This document shows positions 1-9,961 of a stretch of 64,000 nt of DNA, piece after piece. Positions within the stretch are counted from its first letter, which is position 1. Every line of letters starts with the position of its first letter. Below the pieces are notes generated by a model. The model was not told the DNA's origin, made no database searches, and worked only from the letters and a program-made list of their open reading frames with translations. Source of the stretch: Leptospira bouyouniensis. Lineage in GTDB: Bacteria; Spirochaetota; Leptospiria; Leptospirales; Leptospiraceae. The position numbers and the translations under genes are program-made. The stretch lies in contig NZ_RQFT01000001.1 in the NCBI RefSeq assembly GCF_004769525.1, positions 186,001 to 250,000 on the forward strand. The letters run 5' to 3'.

Positions 1-1
1 T

Positions 2-499
2 AGCCTTGCCATCGCAGAAAAATACCTCATGGAAGTGGAAACAGAAGAAGGCAAAACACAAAAAATTGATTTAGGTCTTGTCGGAGAGATAACATCCGTT
101 GATCCCAATATCATTCTCACCTTACAACGTGAAGGTTTTATTCCGATCATCTCACCAGTTGCCATGTCCAAAGAAGGACAAACTCTCAATATCAATGCAG
201 ACACAATGGCAGGTGCGATTGCACAAGCACTCCATGCAGACAAACTCATTTTACTCACAGACACACCAGGGATCCTAATCGATGGCCAATTGGTAACGGG
301 TCTCAAAAAAGCTGACATTCACGGTTACATAAAAACTGGACAGATCTCCGGAGGCATGATACCAAAAGTAGAGTGTTGTTTGGGTGCAATTGATTCTGGA
401 GTCAAACGAGCCCACATCATCGATGGTCGAGTGCCCCATTCCGTCTTAATTGAAATTTTGACAAACCAAGGGATCGGAAGTTTGATCGAACAAGGATAA
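2..499 (+). CDS. argB: Acetylglutamate kinase, C-terminal part (5' end outside window)
   Basis: The reading frame is open from the first bases, so the gene begins upstream and only about 165 C-terminal residues are present. The stretches [31 protein letters not shown] and LLTDTPGI are the substrate- and ATP-binding segments of the amino-acid kinase fold as found in N-acetyl-L-glutamate kinase. This enzyme phosphorylates N-acetylglutamate in the second step of arginine synthesis in the cytoplasm. The end [14 protein letters not shown] is also typical, and its GGM-PK segment binds nucleotide. The phosphatase gene follows after 6 bp, so the two are probably co-transcribed. Feedback control by arginine cannot be judged because the N-terminal helix is missing. 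Confidence 0.93.
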   Translation, partial: SLAIAEKYLMEVETEEGKTQKIDLGLVGEITSVDPNIILTLQREGFIPIISPVAMSKEGQTLNINADTMAGAIAQALHADKLILLTDTPGILIDGQLVTGLKKADIHGYIKTGQISGGMIPKVECCLGAIDSGVKRAHIIDGRVPHSVLIEILTNQGIGSLIEQG

Positions 500-505
500 A
501 TTTGG

Positions 506-2251
506 ATGCCTACGAAACTTTTAACATTAAGTCTGATTTCAGATATAACGAGTCGAATCAATTCACAAGAAGATTTAAATACACTTCTTAGTGAAATCAT
601 GGGCATCACTCGTGATGTGTTACAAACAGAAGGATCTTCGTTACTGCTTTACGATAAAGAAAATGATCAATTGGTGTTTAATACAACAAGTGGCTTAAAA
701 GAAGAATCACTTGCCCACCTAACCGTTCCTAGGGGAAAAGGGATTGCGGGTATGGTGCTTGAAACCCTCAAACCCGAAATTGTAAACGATGCTGCCAATG
801 ACCCAAGAATCTTCAAAGCAATTGACCAAAAAGTTGGGTATGTGACACGAAACTTAATTTGTGTTCCCATGGTCGCACAAGGGGAAGTGCAAGGGGTACT
901 CGAAGCTGTTAACTCACTCGACAACCGCGATTTTAACCAAACCGATATTAAAATCCTTCGTTACCTTTCGAACTTAGCGGCCATAGCCGTCAAAAATCGT
1001 CTACTTATCGATAACTTAAATTTAAGAGCAAACGAACTGAATTGCCTCTTTCAAATTTCACAAGCCCTTGCCAACATCCAAAGTTCGGATGAGTTTATGG
1101 ACCTTGCTGTCAAAACCATTTCCGAAGTTTTGCAAGTAGATCGTGTTTGTTTGAATTTTGAAAAAATCGAAAAACGAGGACTACCTCGCTCTAAATCGAA
1201 AGGGTTTTCCGATCAAATCCACGATGAGGATGTTGAAGCATTATTATTCAATGACAGATCTGATTGGATGTTTAAAGGTTTTAAAATTATCACCGCCAAT
1301 TCTCCCCAAGGGATGCAACTCACCCATCGAGGGCTTTTCCAACATAGTATGATTTTATTCCCCATTCTCAAAAACAAAGAATGGTTAGGTTCTCTTATCG
1401 TTTCGGATAAAACTTCTCGTACTCGTTTTGATGAAATGGATATCCGTATCCTCCGCACTCTGACAAACCAAGTAGGAGAAGCTTACACTGCCTTACAAGT
1501 AAAGATTCAAAGTGAACGTTTGAAAAACATAGATCGTGACATGCAAGTGGCAGCTATGATCCAAAAACATTCGCTTCCCATCATTCCAAAACAATACTCA
1601 CTGCTTGAATTTGATACTTACTACCAAGCATCACGTGAAATTGGTGGGGACTTTTATGATATGGTTGTTCATGGAAAAGACGAAGTGTCTGTCATCATTG
1701 CCGACGTTTCTGGGAAAGGGACTCCTGCGGCACTTTTCATGGAGTTTTCAAAAACCGTTTTGCAACAGGAAGTATCAAAAACCACTTCAACAAGTGAAGC
1801 CCTCTTCAATGCGAACGAGATCTTACAAGACAAATCTGGTTTTCTTATGTTTGTTACTGCGATGCTTGTGCGCATCAACATGACAAAAAAAGAATTAACC
1901 TATTCCTCTGCAGGTCATAATTTACAAATCATCTATCGCAAAAAACACCATAAAATCCAACACTTATCAGGTAAAGGCCAACCAATGGGGATTGGCAAAT
2001 GTGAATTCTCTGAACATACAGTGAGTTATTTACCGGGAGATTTACTTGTTCTGTATACTGATGGCGTCACGGAAGCTATGAATATGAAAGAAGAACTTTT
2101 TTCAGAAGAAAGACTGGAATCAGTGATTTTATCTCGTATCAATGATCCACCTGAAGTGATACGGCAAGCAATTCTCCAAAAAGTAAGTGAATTTGTAGGA
2201 GAAGCGGAACCACATGATGACCTTTCTCTCTTTATCATCCGTCTAAACTAA
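506..2251 (+). CDS. Double-GAF PP2C-type (SpoIIE/RsbU) serine phosphatase
   Basis: This 581-residue cytoplasmic protein has two N-terminal GAF sensor domains (about 15-160 and 180-335), a short coiled linker and a SpoIIE-type PP2C phosphatase domain (about 345-580). Metal-binding motifs are visible: GGDFYDM at 380-386, ADVSGKG at 399-405, LYTDGVTEA near 535 and HDDLSLF near the C-terminus. The family dephosphorylates STAS anti-anti-sigma proteins or similar targets in partner-switching pathways. A small STAS-like gene lies far away at 52611 but no link is shown. The gene sits 6 bp after argB and 15 bp before a coiled-coil gene, so it may be read with both. The GAF ligands are unknown. Confidence 0.9.
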   Translation: MPTKLLTLSLISDITSRINSQEDLNTLLSEIMGITRDVLQTEGSSLLLYDKENDQLVFNTTSGLKEESLAHLTVPRGKGIAGMVLETLKPEIVNDAANDPRIFKAIDQKVGYVTRNLICVPMVAQGEVQGVLEAVNSLDNRDFNQTDIKILRYLSNLAAIAVKNRLLIDNLNLRANELNCLFQISQALANIQSSDEFMDLAVKTISEVLQVDRVCLNFEKIEKRGLPRSKSKGFSDQIHDEDVEALLFNDRSDWMFKGFKIITANSPQGMQLTHRGLFQHSMILFPILKNKEWLGSLIVSDKTSRTRFDEMDIRILRTLTNQVGEAYTALQVKIQSERLKNIDRDMQVAAMIQKHSLPIIPKQYSLLEFDTYYQASREIGGDFYDMVVHGKDEVSVIIADVSGKGTPAALFMEFSKTVLQQEVSKTTSTSEALFNANEILQDKSGFLMFVTAMLVRINMTKKELTYSSAGHNLQIIYRKKHHKIQHLSGKGQPMGIGKCEFSEHTVSYLPGDLLVLYTDGVTEAMNMKEELFSEERLESVILSRINDPPEVIRQAILQKVSEFVGEAEPHDDLSLFIIRLN

Positions 2252-2266
2252 GGATATGGAGATTTT

Positions 2267-2857
2267 ATGAGACGCATTCTATATGCAATGGCAGTGTTTC
2301 TCCGATTGGACAAACTGCACAAAGCGATGTTAGATGCTGTAATTGAAACACGAGTTAAAAACGCGCTCCAAACATCTGACAAGTTACGCAAAGAACAAGA
2401 CAGGTTGCGAGAAAAAGAATTTCGCAAACAAATGGAAGACCTTCAAAACAACCACAACAGTAGTTTTGAAAATTATAAATTGGAAACGGAAAACTTAATC
2501 CGTATCTTCAAAAACCAAATCCTAGTCGAAAAAAAAGAAGTATTAAAAGAACGCGAAGTGGTGAAAGAAATGCAAAGGCAAGCCATGATCCGCGAAAATA
2601 GATTCCAACATTATATTTTACGATTCAAAGAAATTCTTTTTGTGAATAAAAAGGTTGTGGAGTCCATCCAAAGTTTAGTCAAAGTAGAATCCAACATAGA
2701 AGACTTGTTATACGAAATTGATAATTATGATGAAAGTAAATTCATCAAAAAACCGGAAATGATTTTGGATACCGAGTTCCTAAAAGAACTCCACAAAAAA
2801 GAAGAAGAAATCCGAGATAATATCCTCAAGTTCCAAAAGAAAGTAGAGAATAGCTGA
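2267..2857 (+). CDS. Coiled-coil protein of unknown function
   Basis: This 196-residue protein is rich in Lys, Glu, Arg and Gln, with long heptad-like stretches between about residues 30 and 115 and again near the C-terminus. This predicts an elongated helical protein. The first residues (RRILYAMAVFLRLDKL) are mildly hydrophobic but do not form a convincing signal peptide. A ribosome-binding site (ATGGAG) precedes the ATG by a normal distance, and the gene follows the phosphatase after 15 bp, so the two are likely expressed together. No catalytic motif is visible and no family was recognised. A structural or partner-binding role next to the phosphatase is only a guess from position. Confidence 0.75.
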   Translation: MRRILYAMAVFLRLDKLHKAMLDAVIETRVKNALQTSDKLRKEQDRLREKEFRKQMEDLQNNHNSSFENYKLETENLIRIFKNQILVEKKEVLKEREVVKEMQRQAMIRENRFQHYILRFKEILFVNKKVVESIQSLVKVESNIEDLLYEIDNYDESKFIKKPEMILDTEFLKELHKKEEEIRDNILKFQKKVENS

Positions 2858-2874
2858 CCTAGGTAAGATCAGCT
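2852..2874. terminator. Short bidirectional terminator-like hairpin
   Basis: AGCTGA and TCAGCT form a 6-bp stem around an 11-nt loop, overlapping the ends of the two convergent genes and followed on the plus strand by TTTT. The placement between convergent genes suggests a shared weak terminator. The stem is short, so this is tentative. Confidence 0.4.
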
Positions 2875-4176
2875 TTTCGCCTTCATCGAATTCGGTTGGC
2901 CTGTCGAAGCAAGGAGGGCACGCCATAATGTACTTCGCTCAGGTTTAAGGACTTTTCGTTCCGCAATGGCTAATGAAATTGGCATCACTGTAAACACATT
3001 GTTCCAAATCCCAACCACACAACCAGTCCTACCTGCAAACGCCGCATGTACGGCATTTTGAGCAAGGAATCCACAAAAAACAGAATCTTCAGCATTTGCT
3101 GGAACCGATCGAATGATATAACTTGGATCGATGTATTTTAGATTCAAATTCAACCCTTCTTTTTTGAAGTATTCTGTGATTTTGTCTTTGATAAAAACTC
3201 CAATATCCGCCAACTTCTTGTTACCTGATTGATCTTTTTCACCTTTATCTTCAAAGTACTTTTGACCAGCACCTTCTGCGATGATGACAACAGCATGTCC
3301 TCTTCTTTGCACTCGGTCTTTTAAAACCGATAAAAAAGCACCATCCCCTTCTAAATCAAAATCAAGTTCTGGGATGAGGACAAAATTTACATTTTTGGAT
3401 GCCAAAGCTGAATTGACGGCAATGAATCCAGAGTGTCGTCCCATCAGTTTCACAAGTCCAATTCCATTTGGTGCCCCTTTGGCTTCTTCATGGGCACAAT
3501 TGACAGCTTCCACCGCCTTACTAAACGCAGTCGAGAACCCAAATGTTTTTTGGACATAATTGATATCGTTGTCAATCGTCTTAGGGATCCCTACGATTGA
3601 GATGTCTTCTTTCCGTTTTTTTACTTCTTCTTGGATGGCTTGGGCTCCGCGTAAGGTCCCATCACCACCAATACAAAACAACATCTTCACACCGTATAAA
3701 AATAAAGTATCCACCATCTCTTCAATCTTTTGATTGCCTCGCGATGAACCAAGGATGGATCCACCAAAATTCATAATGTGGGCTACTTTGTCTGGTGTGA
3801 GTTCAATTGGTCTATGGCCAAATTTTTTAACCAAACCTTCATACCCAAAAGGGAAACCAAGAATCCTTGGCACTTTGTAACGATAATGTAATTCCATCAC
3901 AAGGGCACGGATCACATCATTGATCCCTGGACAAAGTCCTCCGCACGTAACGATCCCTGCGGTCACTTCTTCCGGTCGAAAGTAGATTTTTTCTTTAGGA
4001 CCTGCTTGTTCAAAGAAAACGGGACTCGTTTCGATGGTTTTTTTTGCATCTTCTGATCCAGAAAAGATGGTTTGGAAGAGCACCACTGAATTGTCTTCCG
4101 TCCAGTAGTCATAACCCGCTGGGTTCGGGTAAGTGCATGGTCCAAATTGTTCTACTTTTGTATCGTTTTCATTCAT
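2869..4176 (-). CDS. pfkA: ATP-dependent 6-phosphofructokinase (plant/spirochaete-type clade)
   Basis: The product phosphorylates fructose-6-phosphate to fructose-1,6-bisphosphate in glycolysis. The N-terminal extension of about 75 residues, then [20 protein letters not shown] (near residue 168), PKTIDNDI and [10 protein letters not shown] match the clade that includes plant ATP-PFKs. In PFK family knowledge, Gly in GGDG favours ATP while Lys in PKTIDND is shared with pyrophosphate enzymes. The GGDG/PKT combination seen here fits the ATP-dependent members, but assay would be needed to exclude PPi use. The frame has a GTG nine bases further upstream, but GTGAG there looks more like the ribosome-binding site, so ATG at 4176 (435 residues) is chosen. 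It is a single gene, convergent with the coiled-coil gene. Confidence 0.9.
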   Translation of the reverse strand: MNENDTKVEQFGPCTYPNPAGYDYWTEDNSVVLFQTIFSGSEDAKKTIETSPVFFEQAGPKEKIYFRPEEVTAGIVTCGGLCPGINDVIRALVMELHYRYKVPRILGFPFGYEGLVKKFGHRPIELTPDKVAHIMNFGGSILGSSRGNQKIEEMVDTLFLYGVKMLFCIGGDGTLRGAQAIQEEVKKRKEDISIVGIPKTIDNDINYVQKTFGFSTAFSKAVEAVNCAHEEAKGAPNGIGLVKLMGRHSGFIAVNSALASKNVNFVLIPELDFDLEGDGAFLSVLKDRVQRRGHAVVIIAEGAGQKYFEDKGEKDQSGNKKLADIGVFIKDKITEYFKKEGLNLNLKYIDPSYIIRSVPANAEDSVFCGFLAQNAVHAAFAGRTGCVVGIWNNVFTVMPISLAIAERKVLKPERSTLWRALLASTGQPNSMKAKS

Positions 4177-4260
4177 CGGTCTCACTTATAACAAAAAAAG
4201 ACAGAGAAGAAAGCAAATTTCATTGCCAAACAAAGGAAAATCAGACAGAAATGCTTTTAG

Positions 4261-5082
4261 ATGCTAAAAAAGATCACTCTTATCTCTATTCTCGTTTCTT
4301 TGACGAGCCTGACTATTTTAGCGCAAGGTTTACCGTTTTTTTCAAGTTATTCTTTTTCGGATCCAAGATCGTCTCTTTTCCAAGTAGGCGGATCGCATAA
4401 CGGAAATTTGGCGATTCTGATCCCCTTTCGTTTCCCAAAAGAACTTGAGCTTGGTTCAAATTACGTATTTTCCAAATCAAACGATCCTATGGCAGGGATT
4501 CAGATATTTTCTCCTGTGATCCCCTTCGCTACCATGAACCCTTACAGAAACCCTGAAGGTAATTTTGACGTAAGGCCAGAACGTTCGAATGCAGCCTTAC
4601 TTTCTTACCAACCGAATGTCACGTATGTGTATTACCGCAACGGCTTCACGTTTGACCTAGGACTCAGTATGGGAATTTCACTCAACCAGGGTTCAAGTGG
4701 GTATGTGGATGTAGCAGAATCTAGAGTGCGAATCAAATACCGCCTCAATCGAAATTTATTTTCCTTTATCAAAAATTCACGTTGGGAATTGTTTTTACAA
4801 CTCTCCGAATTACACCGGTTTGATGCATCCGAATATTCCAATCGTTTCAACTCGTCCATTCGTGCCCAAGAGCCTTCTCGCACGAACTTCGTAGGCAGAC
4901 AAGTTTACGTCACACCAGGGATCAGTATTTCGAATAGTAACTTAACGTTCGAAGGGATGGTGCGTGTTCCCATCAATGCCAGAGAAGCAGGTCGCACACT
5001 CGACGAACTATGGGCTCCGGAGATCCAAGGAAACTTAGGACTCAAGTATTATATGCCTGTCACCCCGTCTCGCTCAAATTAA
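4261..5082 (+). CDS. Exported, probably outer-membrane beta-rich protein, unknown function
   Basis: The 273-residue product starts with a clean signal peptide (MLKKITLISILVSLTSLTILAQ, cleavage after LAQ). The rest is rich in alternating aromatic and polar residues, with short predicted strands (YVFSK, VTYVYYRNGFTFDLGLSMGI, GLKYYMPV). A C-terminal strand ends in polar residues instead of Phe. This pattern suggests a small beta-barrel or surface protein of the outer membrane. It is divergent from phosphofructokinase with about 85 bp between the starts. No family was recognised. Confidence 0.75.
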   Translation: MLKKITLISILVSLTSLTILAQGLPFFSSYSFSDPRSSLFQVGGSHNGNLAILIPFRFPKELELGSNYVFSKSNDPMAGIQIFSPVIPFATMNPYRNPEGNFDVRPERSNAALLSYQPNVTYVYYRNGFTFDLGLSMGISLNQGSSGYVDVAESRVRIKYRLNRNLFSFIKNSRWELFLQLSELHRFDASEYSNRFNSSIRAQEPSRTNFVGRQVYVTPGISISNSNLTFEGMVRVPINAREAGRTLDELWAPEIQGNLGLKYYMPVTPSRSN

Positions 5083-5100
5083 GATTCTCTCCAAAACGCC

Positions 5101-5116
5101 TCTAGAAAATTCTAGA
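5101..5116. repeat. TCTAGAA palindrome
   Basis: TCTAGAA and TTCTAGA form a perfect inverted repeat with two central A residues, 18 bp after the stop of the exported protein gene. It could be the remains of a terminator stem, but no T-run follows. Confidence 0.45.
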
Positions 5117-5187
5117 TCCCAAATTTTTACTTAAGGTATTTGAGCGCCTCACACTGGTTTGCTTTTCAGAATCGATTCAAAAACTGA

Positions 5188-5276
5188 CCGCGCTTTCCGC
5201 TCCAATCTTTCCTCTTTTAGAGTGAATCAAAATCAAATTTATAAGGAAAGGATTTCCGCTACAATCGCTGGCGCGG
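5188..5276. repeat. Nested hairpin element with duplicated TTTCCGCT-CAATC motif
   Basis: Outer arms CCGCGC (5188-5193) and GCGCGG (5271-5276) are perfectly complementary. Inside them, TTTCCGCTCCAATC (5194-5207) and TTTCCGCTACAATC (5253-5266) are direct repeats differing at one base. An inner imperfect stem forms between AATCTTTCCT (5204-5213) and AGGAAAGGATT (5244-5254). From memory, similar 'TTTCCGCT-CAATC ... AAAGGATTTCCGCT-CAATCGC' units are scattered between genes in Leptospira and Bacteroidetes genomes. This recollection could not be checked here. A related unit lies at 55574-55657. Confidence 0.7.
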
Positions 5277-5323
5277 GGAACACAGTTTGATTCCATAGGA
5301 GAAGTTTTGCTAAACTTTTCTCA

Positions 5324-5350
5324 AAGATCACTAACTTCATGTTAGATCTT
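5324..5350. terminator. Hairpin downstream of the methionine-cycle operon
   Basis: AAGATC plus TAAC pair with GTTA plus GATCTT around a 5-nt loop, with a 2-nt bulge. The hairpin lies about 15 bp past the last minus-strand gene. It has a plausible position for the operon terminator, although the following T content on that strand is weak. Confidence 0.45.
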
Positions 5351-5364
5351 ATCCAAAAATTAAA

Positions 5365-5751
5365 CTAACTCTTCGCTTGAAACCGTTTCCAAGACAAGTC
5401 AACATCCATTTTGGATATATTTTCTTTTTTTCGCGAGATGCGAAACTCATGATTTCTGTAGAGTGATATAGATCCTGTATGAGCTGATGTTCCAACTGTT
5501 TTTGTTTCCGGATGAAGTTCGGGAGAAGACAAAGTTTCCCTTTGTTCTTTCCAGACAATCAACGTTTCTTCTGTCGGACAACTCACCTCTCCACAACTCA
5601 CTTCTAAGATTTCCAAATCCGCATCTTTTGGAATGGAAGTATATGTCGAAAGCCACTCTGCAAGTTTTGGATGGAATGAAAATCCATCCAAAAGTTTCCC
5701 TGTTGCTACCGATTTCCAACCGTGGTTATGTGATGATCCAGAAACTGCCAT
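5365..5751 (-). CDS. Small conserved protein with CGE-x2-CP-x2-ET motif, last gene of methionine operon
   Basis: ATG at 5751 is chosen because GGAG lies six bases upstream, giving 128 residues. A GTG at 5793 and ATG at 5763 are alternatives without such a site. The core EILEVSCGEVSCPTEETL, with two cysteines, an acidic residue and a Pro, resembles a family of small proteins of unknown function. I recall some members being annotated loosely as nitrate-reductase related. The C-terminal segment ISKMDVD also recurs in that family as I remember it. The gene lies about 70 bp downstream of metH on the same strand and so is probably co-transcribed with the methionine cycle genes. The two Cys suggest metal or thiol binding, but this is inference. 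Confidence 0.72.
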   Translation of the reverse strand: MAVSGSSHNHGWKSVATGKLLDGFSFHPKLAEWLSTYTSIPKDADLEILEVSCGEVSCPTEETLIVWKEQRETLSSPELHPETKTVGTSAHTGSISLYRNHEFRISRKKENISKMDVDLSWKRFQAKS

Positions 5752-5819
5752 AGAGATCTCCATTGTCGTCCAATCAGCACAAATCAGTATCACGATGTAA
5801 CAATGATTTGTTTGTTGTC

Positions 5820-8800
5820 TTACCCTTTAGACTTCCTTGAAGGGTCGTAGTTAAGAATTGGTGATAACCAACGTTCAACTTCCGATTTTTCCATCTCTTT
5901 CATTTTGGAATATGTATCCACTTGGTCTTCGTTGATTTTTCCAATCGCAAAATACCGGGCTTCTGGATGAGAGAAATAATACCCACTCACACTGCTAGCT
6001 GGCCACATTGCACAGGACTCAGTGAGTTTAATCCCTGCATTTTTTTCGACATCAAGAAGGTTCCAAATCTTTCTTTTTTCCGTATGATCGGGACACGCAG
6101 GATAACCAGGTGCAGGTCGAATGCCTCGGTATTTTTCTCGGATCAAATCTTCGGTCGTTAGATTTTCGTCTTTTCCAAAACCCCATTCTTCTCGCATCTT
6201 ATGGTGCATGTATTCTGCAAATGCTTCTGCAAAACGGTCTGCGAGTGCTTTTACCAAAATAGAGTTGTAGTCATCGTGTTTGACTTCATATGTTTTGGCT
6301 AACTCTTCGATGCCATGCCCAGCGGTAACCGCAAAATATCCAATATAGTCGTTTTTGTTTTTCTCTTTTGGAGAGATAAAGTCAGCCAAACTATAATTAG
6401 GTTGATTAGACATTTTAGTCGTTTGTTGGCGTAACATTGGATAAAAACCCAATGATTTTTGTTTGGTTTCATCTTCAAAAATTTCGACCATCTCACCATG
6501 CGAAACTGCGGGAAACATACCAACAACAGCTCTTGGTTTGAGATTTGGATTTTCCAACATCTGGTTTAAAATCGTTTGCGCATCATTGTATAAAGAAGTT
6601 GCTTCCTTACCGATCACTGGGTCTTTGAGAATTTGTGGAAAACGACCTTTTAATTCCCAAGCTAAAAAGAATGGAGACCAATCAATGAATGGGACCAAAT
6701 CCTTTAAGGTAACATTATCAAATACTTTTATACCCGTAAAACTTGGTTTTGGTGGTGTATACGAATCCCAATCCGTTGTGAATTTGTTTTGGATGGCATC
6801 TGCAATGGGAAGGATATTCCTTTCGTTTTCTCTCGAATAAAACTCTTCACGAATCCGTGCTTGTTCTTCTGAGACCGTTTTTGCGTATTCTTTTGTGGTT
6901 TGCGGGTTTAACACACTGTTCATCACGTTCACAACACGGGATGCATCCATCACGTGTAAAACAGGCTGTGAGTATTGTTCTGCAATTTTTACAGCAGTGT
7001 GTGCAGGGGATGTGGTAGCGCCACCGATGAGGAGTGGAACTTTAAAGTCCAAACGTTCCATTTCTTTTGCGACATACACCATTTCGTCAAGGGATGGTGT
7101 GATGAGACCAGAAAGACCAATTGCGGCTACATTTTCTTTTTTGGCAGTTTCTAGGATTTTTTCACAAGGAACCATCACACCAAGGTCGATCACCTCATAA
7201 TTGTTACATGCAAGTACAACACCCACAATATTTTTTCCAATGTCATGGACATCACCCTTTACGGTTGCGATGAGGAATTTAGCTTGTTTGCTTTCGTCTT
7301 TTTGGTTCCGTTTTTCTTCTTCCATGTAAGGCATTAGGTATGCGACAGCTTTTTTCATTACCCGCGCACTTTTCACAACCTGAGGTAAAAACATTTTACC
7401 GGCCCCGAAGAGTTCCCCTACTACTTTCATTCCATTCATGAGAGGACCTTCGATTACATCGAGAGGTTTTGCCAAACTTTGCCGTGCCTCTTCTGTATCT
7501 TGGGTCACAAATTCGTCGATCCCTTTCACCAATGCATGTGTGAGTCGCTCTTCTACAGTGCCACTACGCCATACATCATCTTTTTTTTGGACTTTGGCTT
7601 CTCCATGGAAACTTCCTGCGGCTTCAATGAGTCTTTCAGTGGCATCTGGCCTTCGATTAAGTAAAACATCTTCCACTAACTCGAGTAAGTCTTTCGGGAT
7701 TTGTTCGTAAACTTCGAGCATCCCTGCATTGACAATTGCCATATCCATTCCAGCTTGGATGGCATGGTATAAAAAGGCAGAGTGCATCGCTTCCCGCACT
7801 GGGTTATTGCCACGGAACGAAAACGAAATATTACTAAGGCCACCAGATACTTTAGCTCCTGGGCAGATTTTTTTGATCTCTCTTGTTGCTTCAATAAAAT
7901 CAACAGCGTAATTATTGTGTTCTTCAATGCCTGTTGCAACTGTTAGGATGTTTGGATCAAAAATAATGTCGGTTGGTTCAAAATCCAATTTGGAAACAAG
8001 TAAATCATAAGCACGTTTACAAATTCTGACTTTGTCATCTTTTGTTGCCGCCTGTCCTTGTTCGTCAAATGCCATCACAATGGCTGCTGCCCCAAACCTT
8101 TGGATGGTTCGTGCATGGTTTAAGAATGCCTCTTCCCCTTCTTTAAGTGAGATAGAGTTTACAATTGGTTTGCCTTGGATACACTTAAGGCCCGCAAGTA
8201 ACACTGACCATTTGGAGGAATCAATCATAAAGGGAACGCGGGCAATGTCAGGTTCCCCAGCAATTAAATTCAAAAATTTGGTCATGGAAGCTTCCCCATC
8301 GAGGAGCGCTTCATCAAAGTTTATGTCGATGATATTGGCACCAGCTTGCACCTGTTGCAAAGCAACTTGCACAGCTTCTTCAAAATTCCCGTCCAAAATC
8401 AGTTTTTTGAATTTTGGAGAACCAGTTACGTTATTCCTTTCACCAACGTTAATAAAACCTTGGTCTTTGGTCAGTTTCAGTGGTTCAAGCCCTGCAAAGG
8501 CACTGAGTTTCGGTTGTTCTTTGAGTGAACGAGGTTTGATCGAAGCCACTGCTTCTTTTGCTGCACGGATATGGGCAGGTGTTGTTCCACAGCACCCACC
8601 TACGATATTTAAAAAACCTGCTTCTGCAAAATTTTTCATCCATCCACCAAATTCTTCTGGGGTTTGGTCATACCCGCCAAAAGCATTCGGTAGGCCAGCA
8701 TTTGGGTAACAAGACACATAACAATCAGCTACACGAGAGATTTCTTCGATATAAGGTCGCATCTCCCCAGCACCTAACGCACAATTGATGCCAACAGCGA

Positions 8801-9536
8801 GTGGTTTCGCATGTTTGATGGAAATATAAAATGCCTCACCAGTTTGCCCTGATAATGTTCTTCCAGAAGCATCAGTGATGGTTACTGATAATACGACTGG
8901 AATACGGATCTTACGTTCTTCGAATACTTTTTCGATGGCATAAATACATGCCTTCAAATTCAAAGTATCAATATTGGTTTCTGGAAGTAGTAAATCCACT
9001 CCTCCGTCAAGTAATGCAGATACTTGTTCATAAAAACAATCCACTAACTCATCAAAGGTGACGGCCCGAAAAGCAGGATTGTTTACATCGGGAGAAAGGG
9101 ATGCAGTCTTGACTGTAGGTCCAATGGACCCTGCTATGAAAACATCTGTTTTTCCAGTTTTTTCTTTAAATTTCGCAACAGCATTTTTTGCACACTTCAC
9201 GGCAGCAAGATTCAAATCCCGAACGGCAGATTCCATTTTGTAATCCGCTTGAGAGACAATATTGGAACTAAATGTATTGGTTTCGATGATGTCAGCACCT
9301 GCTTCCAAATACTCTAAGTGAACTGATTCGATGATATCAGGTCTAGTGATGGCAAGTACATCGTTATTACCTTTGATAGACAAAGGCCAATCCTTAAATC
9401 GATCTCCTCGGAAATCATCTTCTTCCAAAGAATGCCTTTGGATCATCGTACCCATAGCACCATCTAAAACTAAGATTTTTTCCGTGAGTAATTTCAAGAG
9501 AGTTTTGGAAGAAGGATTGGTATATTCAAATTTCAT
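5820..9536 (-). CDS. metH: Cobalamin-dependent methionine synthase
   Basis: The 1238-residue, full-length enzyme transfers a methyl group from methyltetrahydrofolate through cobalamin to homocysteine. The modules are in the usual order. First is homocysteine methyltransferase (about 10-330), with zinc-ligand region GINCALG and [10 protein letters not shown]. The pterin-binding domain follows (about 350-620, [10 protein letters not shown]). Then comes the B12 cap and Rossmann module (about 650-900), with [10 protein letters not shown] placing the cobalt-ligating His near residue 763. Last is the reactivation domain that binds AdoMet (about 920-1230, [12 protein letters not shown]). All modules look intact. 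It follows the ferredoxin gene by 77 bp, which contain a hairpin, and belongs to the ahcY operon. Confidence 0.97.
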   Translation of the reverse strand: MKFEYTNPSSKTLLKLLTEKILVLDGAMGTMIQRHSLEEDDFRGDRFKDWPLSIKGNNDVLAITRPDIIESVHLEYLEAGADIIETNTFSSNIVSQADYKMESAVRDLNLAAVKCAKNAVAKFKEKTGKTDVFIAGSIGPTVKTASLSPDVNNPAFRAVTFDELVDCFYEQVSALLDGGVDLLLPETNIDTLNLKACIYAIEKVFEERKIRIPVVLSVTITDASGRTLSGQTGEAFYISIKHAKPLAVGINCALGAGEMRPYIEEISRVADCYVSCYPNAGLPNAFGGYDQTPEEFGGWMKNFAEAGFLNIVGGCCGTTPAHIRAAKEAVASIKPRSLKEQPKLSAFAGLEPLKLTKDQGFINVGERNNVTGSPKFKKLILDGNFEEAVQVALQQVQAGANIIDINFDEALLDGEASMTKFLNLIAGEPDIARVPFMIDSSKWSVLLAGLKCIQGKPIVNSISLKEGEEAFLNHARTIQRFGAAAIVMAFDEQGQAATKDDKVRICKRAYDLLVSKLDFEPTDIIFDPNILTVATGIEEHNNYAVDFIEATREIKKICPGAKVSGGLSNISFSFRGNNPVREAMHSAFLYHAIQAGMDMAIVNAGMLEVYEQIPKDLLELVEDVLLNRRPDATERLIEAAGSFHGEAKVQKKDDVWRSGTVEERLTHALVKGIDEFVTQDTEEARQSLAKPLDVIEGPLMNGMKVVGELFGAGKMFLPQVVKSARVMKKAVAYLMPYMEEEKRNQKDESKQAKFLIATVKGDVHDIGKNIVGVVLACNNYEVIDLGVMVPCEKILETAKKENVAAIGLSGLITPSLDEMVYVAKEMERLDFKVPLLIGGATTSPAHTAVKIAEQYSQPVLHVMDASRVVNVMNSVLNPQTTKEYAKTVSEEQARIREEFYSRENERNILPIADAIQNKFTTDWDSYTPPKPSFTGIKVFDNVTLKDLVPFIDWSPFFLAWELKGRFPQILKDPVIGKEATSLYNDAQTILNQMLENPNLKPRAVVGMFPAVSHGEMVEIFEDETKQKSLGFYPMLRQQTTKMSNQPNYSLADFISPKEKNKNDYIGYFAVTAGHGIEELAKTYEVKHDDYNSILVKALADRFAEAFAEYMHHKMREEWGFGKDENLTTEDLIREKYRGIRPAPGYPACPDHTEKRKIWNLLDVEKNAGIKLTESCAMWPASSVSGYYFSHPEARYFAIGKINEDQVDTYSKMKEMEKSEVERWLSPILNYDPSRKSKG

Positions 9537-9576
9537 AATATTTCTGTGTATAATTAAGGTATAGATTCAAGTAAAG

Positions 9577-9605
9577 GTGGGCGGTTACATACGTAATACA
9601 CCCAC
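9577..9605 (-). promoter_or_regulatory. Stem-loop in the ferredoxin-metH gap
   Basis: On the minus-strand transcript GUGGGUG pairs with CGCCCAC (one G-U pair), and an inner UUAC/GUAA stem follows, closed by a 4-nt loop. It occupies a third of the 77-bp gap before metH and is not followed by a U-run. It may be an mRNA processing or stability element, or part of a leader, rather than a terminator. It does not match a cobalamin or SAH riboswitch that I can recognise. Confidence 0.45.
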
Positions 9606-9613
9606 GAGGTTCA

Positions 9614-9913
9614 TTATTTACTCGGGTCGGAACATTTTGCACCTTTTAGAGGTGGTTTTGTCGTTACGATTACCGGAAATTTATTTGCTTCTTTTGCATT
9701 TATTTCAATTGCAGGTTTGTGTTTTTCTGGGACATCATAGTCCGGGAAAATCGCATCAATCGGACATTCATATTGACATGCATTACAATCAATACAAGTA
9801 TCTGGATCGATGTACAATGTGTCCGGAGCTTCGTGAAAAGCTTCCACAGGACAAACTGCAGCACAACTTGTATATTTACAATCTACGCAAATTTCAGTTA
9901 CAACGTACGCCAT
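9614..9913 (-). CDS. fdxA: Seven-iron ferredoxin ([3Fe-4S]/[4Fe-4S])
   Basis: The 99-residue protein has the FdxA pattern MAYVVTEICVDCKYTSC with C9, C12, C17 and C21, then CIDCNACQYECP with C40, C43, C46 and C50. It would carry one 3Fe-4S and one 4Fe-4S cluster and act as a soluble electron carrier. AGGAG lies seven bases before the ATG. It sits between ahcY and metH. An attractive inference is that it supplies electrons for reductive reactivation of oxidised cobalamin in MetH, because no flavodoxin-type partner is encoded nearby. The C-terminal tail beyond residue 60 is typical of the family. Confidence 0.92.
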   Translation of the reverse strand: MAYVVTEICVDCKYTSCAAVCPVEAFHEAPDTLYIDPDTCIDCNACQYECPIDAIFPDYDVPEKHKPAIEINAKEANKFPVIVTTKPPLKGAKCSDPSK

Positions 9914-9961
9914 GAGAAACTCCTAATGCCCCTTTCAGAAATCCGAAAAGGGCAATTATTT

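Larger units (their letters stand above)
5083..5364. other. 282-bp intergenic region with three inverted-repeat structures
   Basis: No gene is supported. The stretch holds a TCTAGAA-AA-TTCTAGA palindrome at 5101-5116, the hairpin repeat element at 5188-5276, and a terminator-like hairpin at 5324-5350. Confidence 0.7.

Noticed and set aside
8032..8709. Long open frame of 225 residues on the plus strand
   Set aside because: It is antisense to metH, has shadow-like composition and no ribosome-binding site. metH explains the region fully.
9537..9613. Cobalamin or SAH riboswitch before metH
   Set aside because: The gap is only 77 bp and shows a single stem-loop without the conserved boxes of either riboswitch class.
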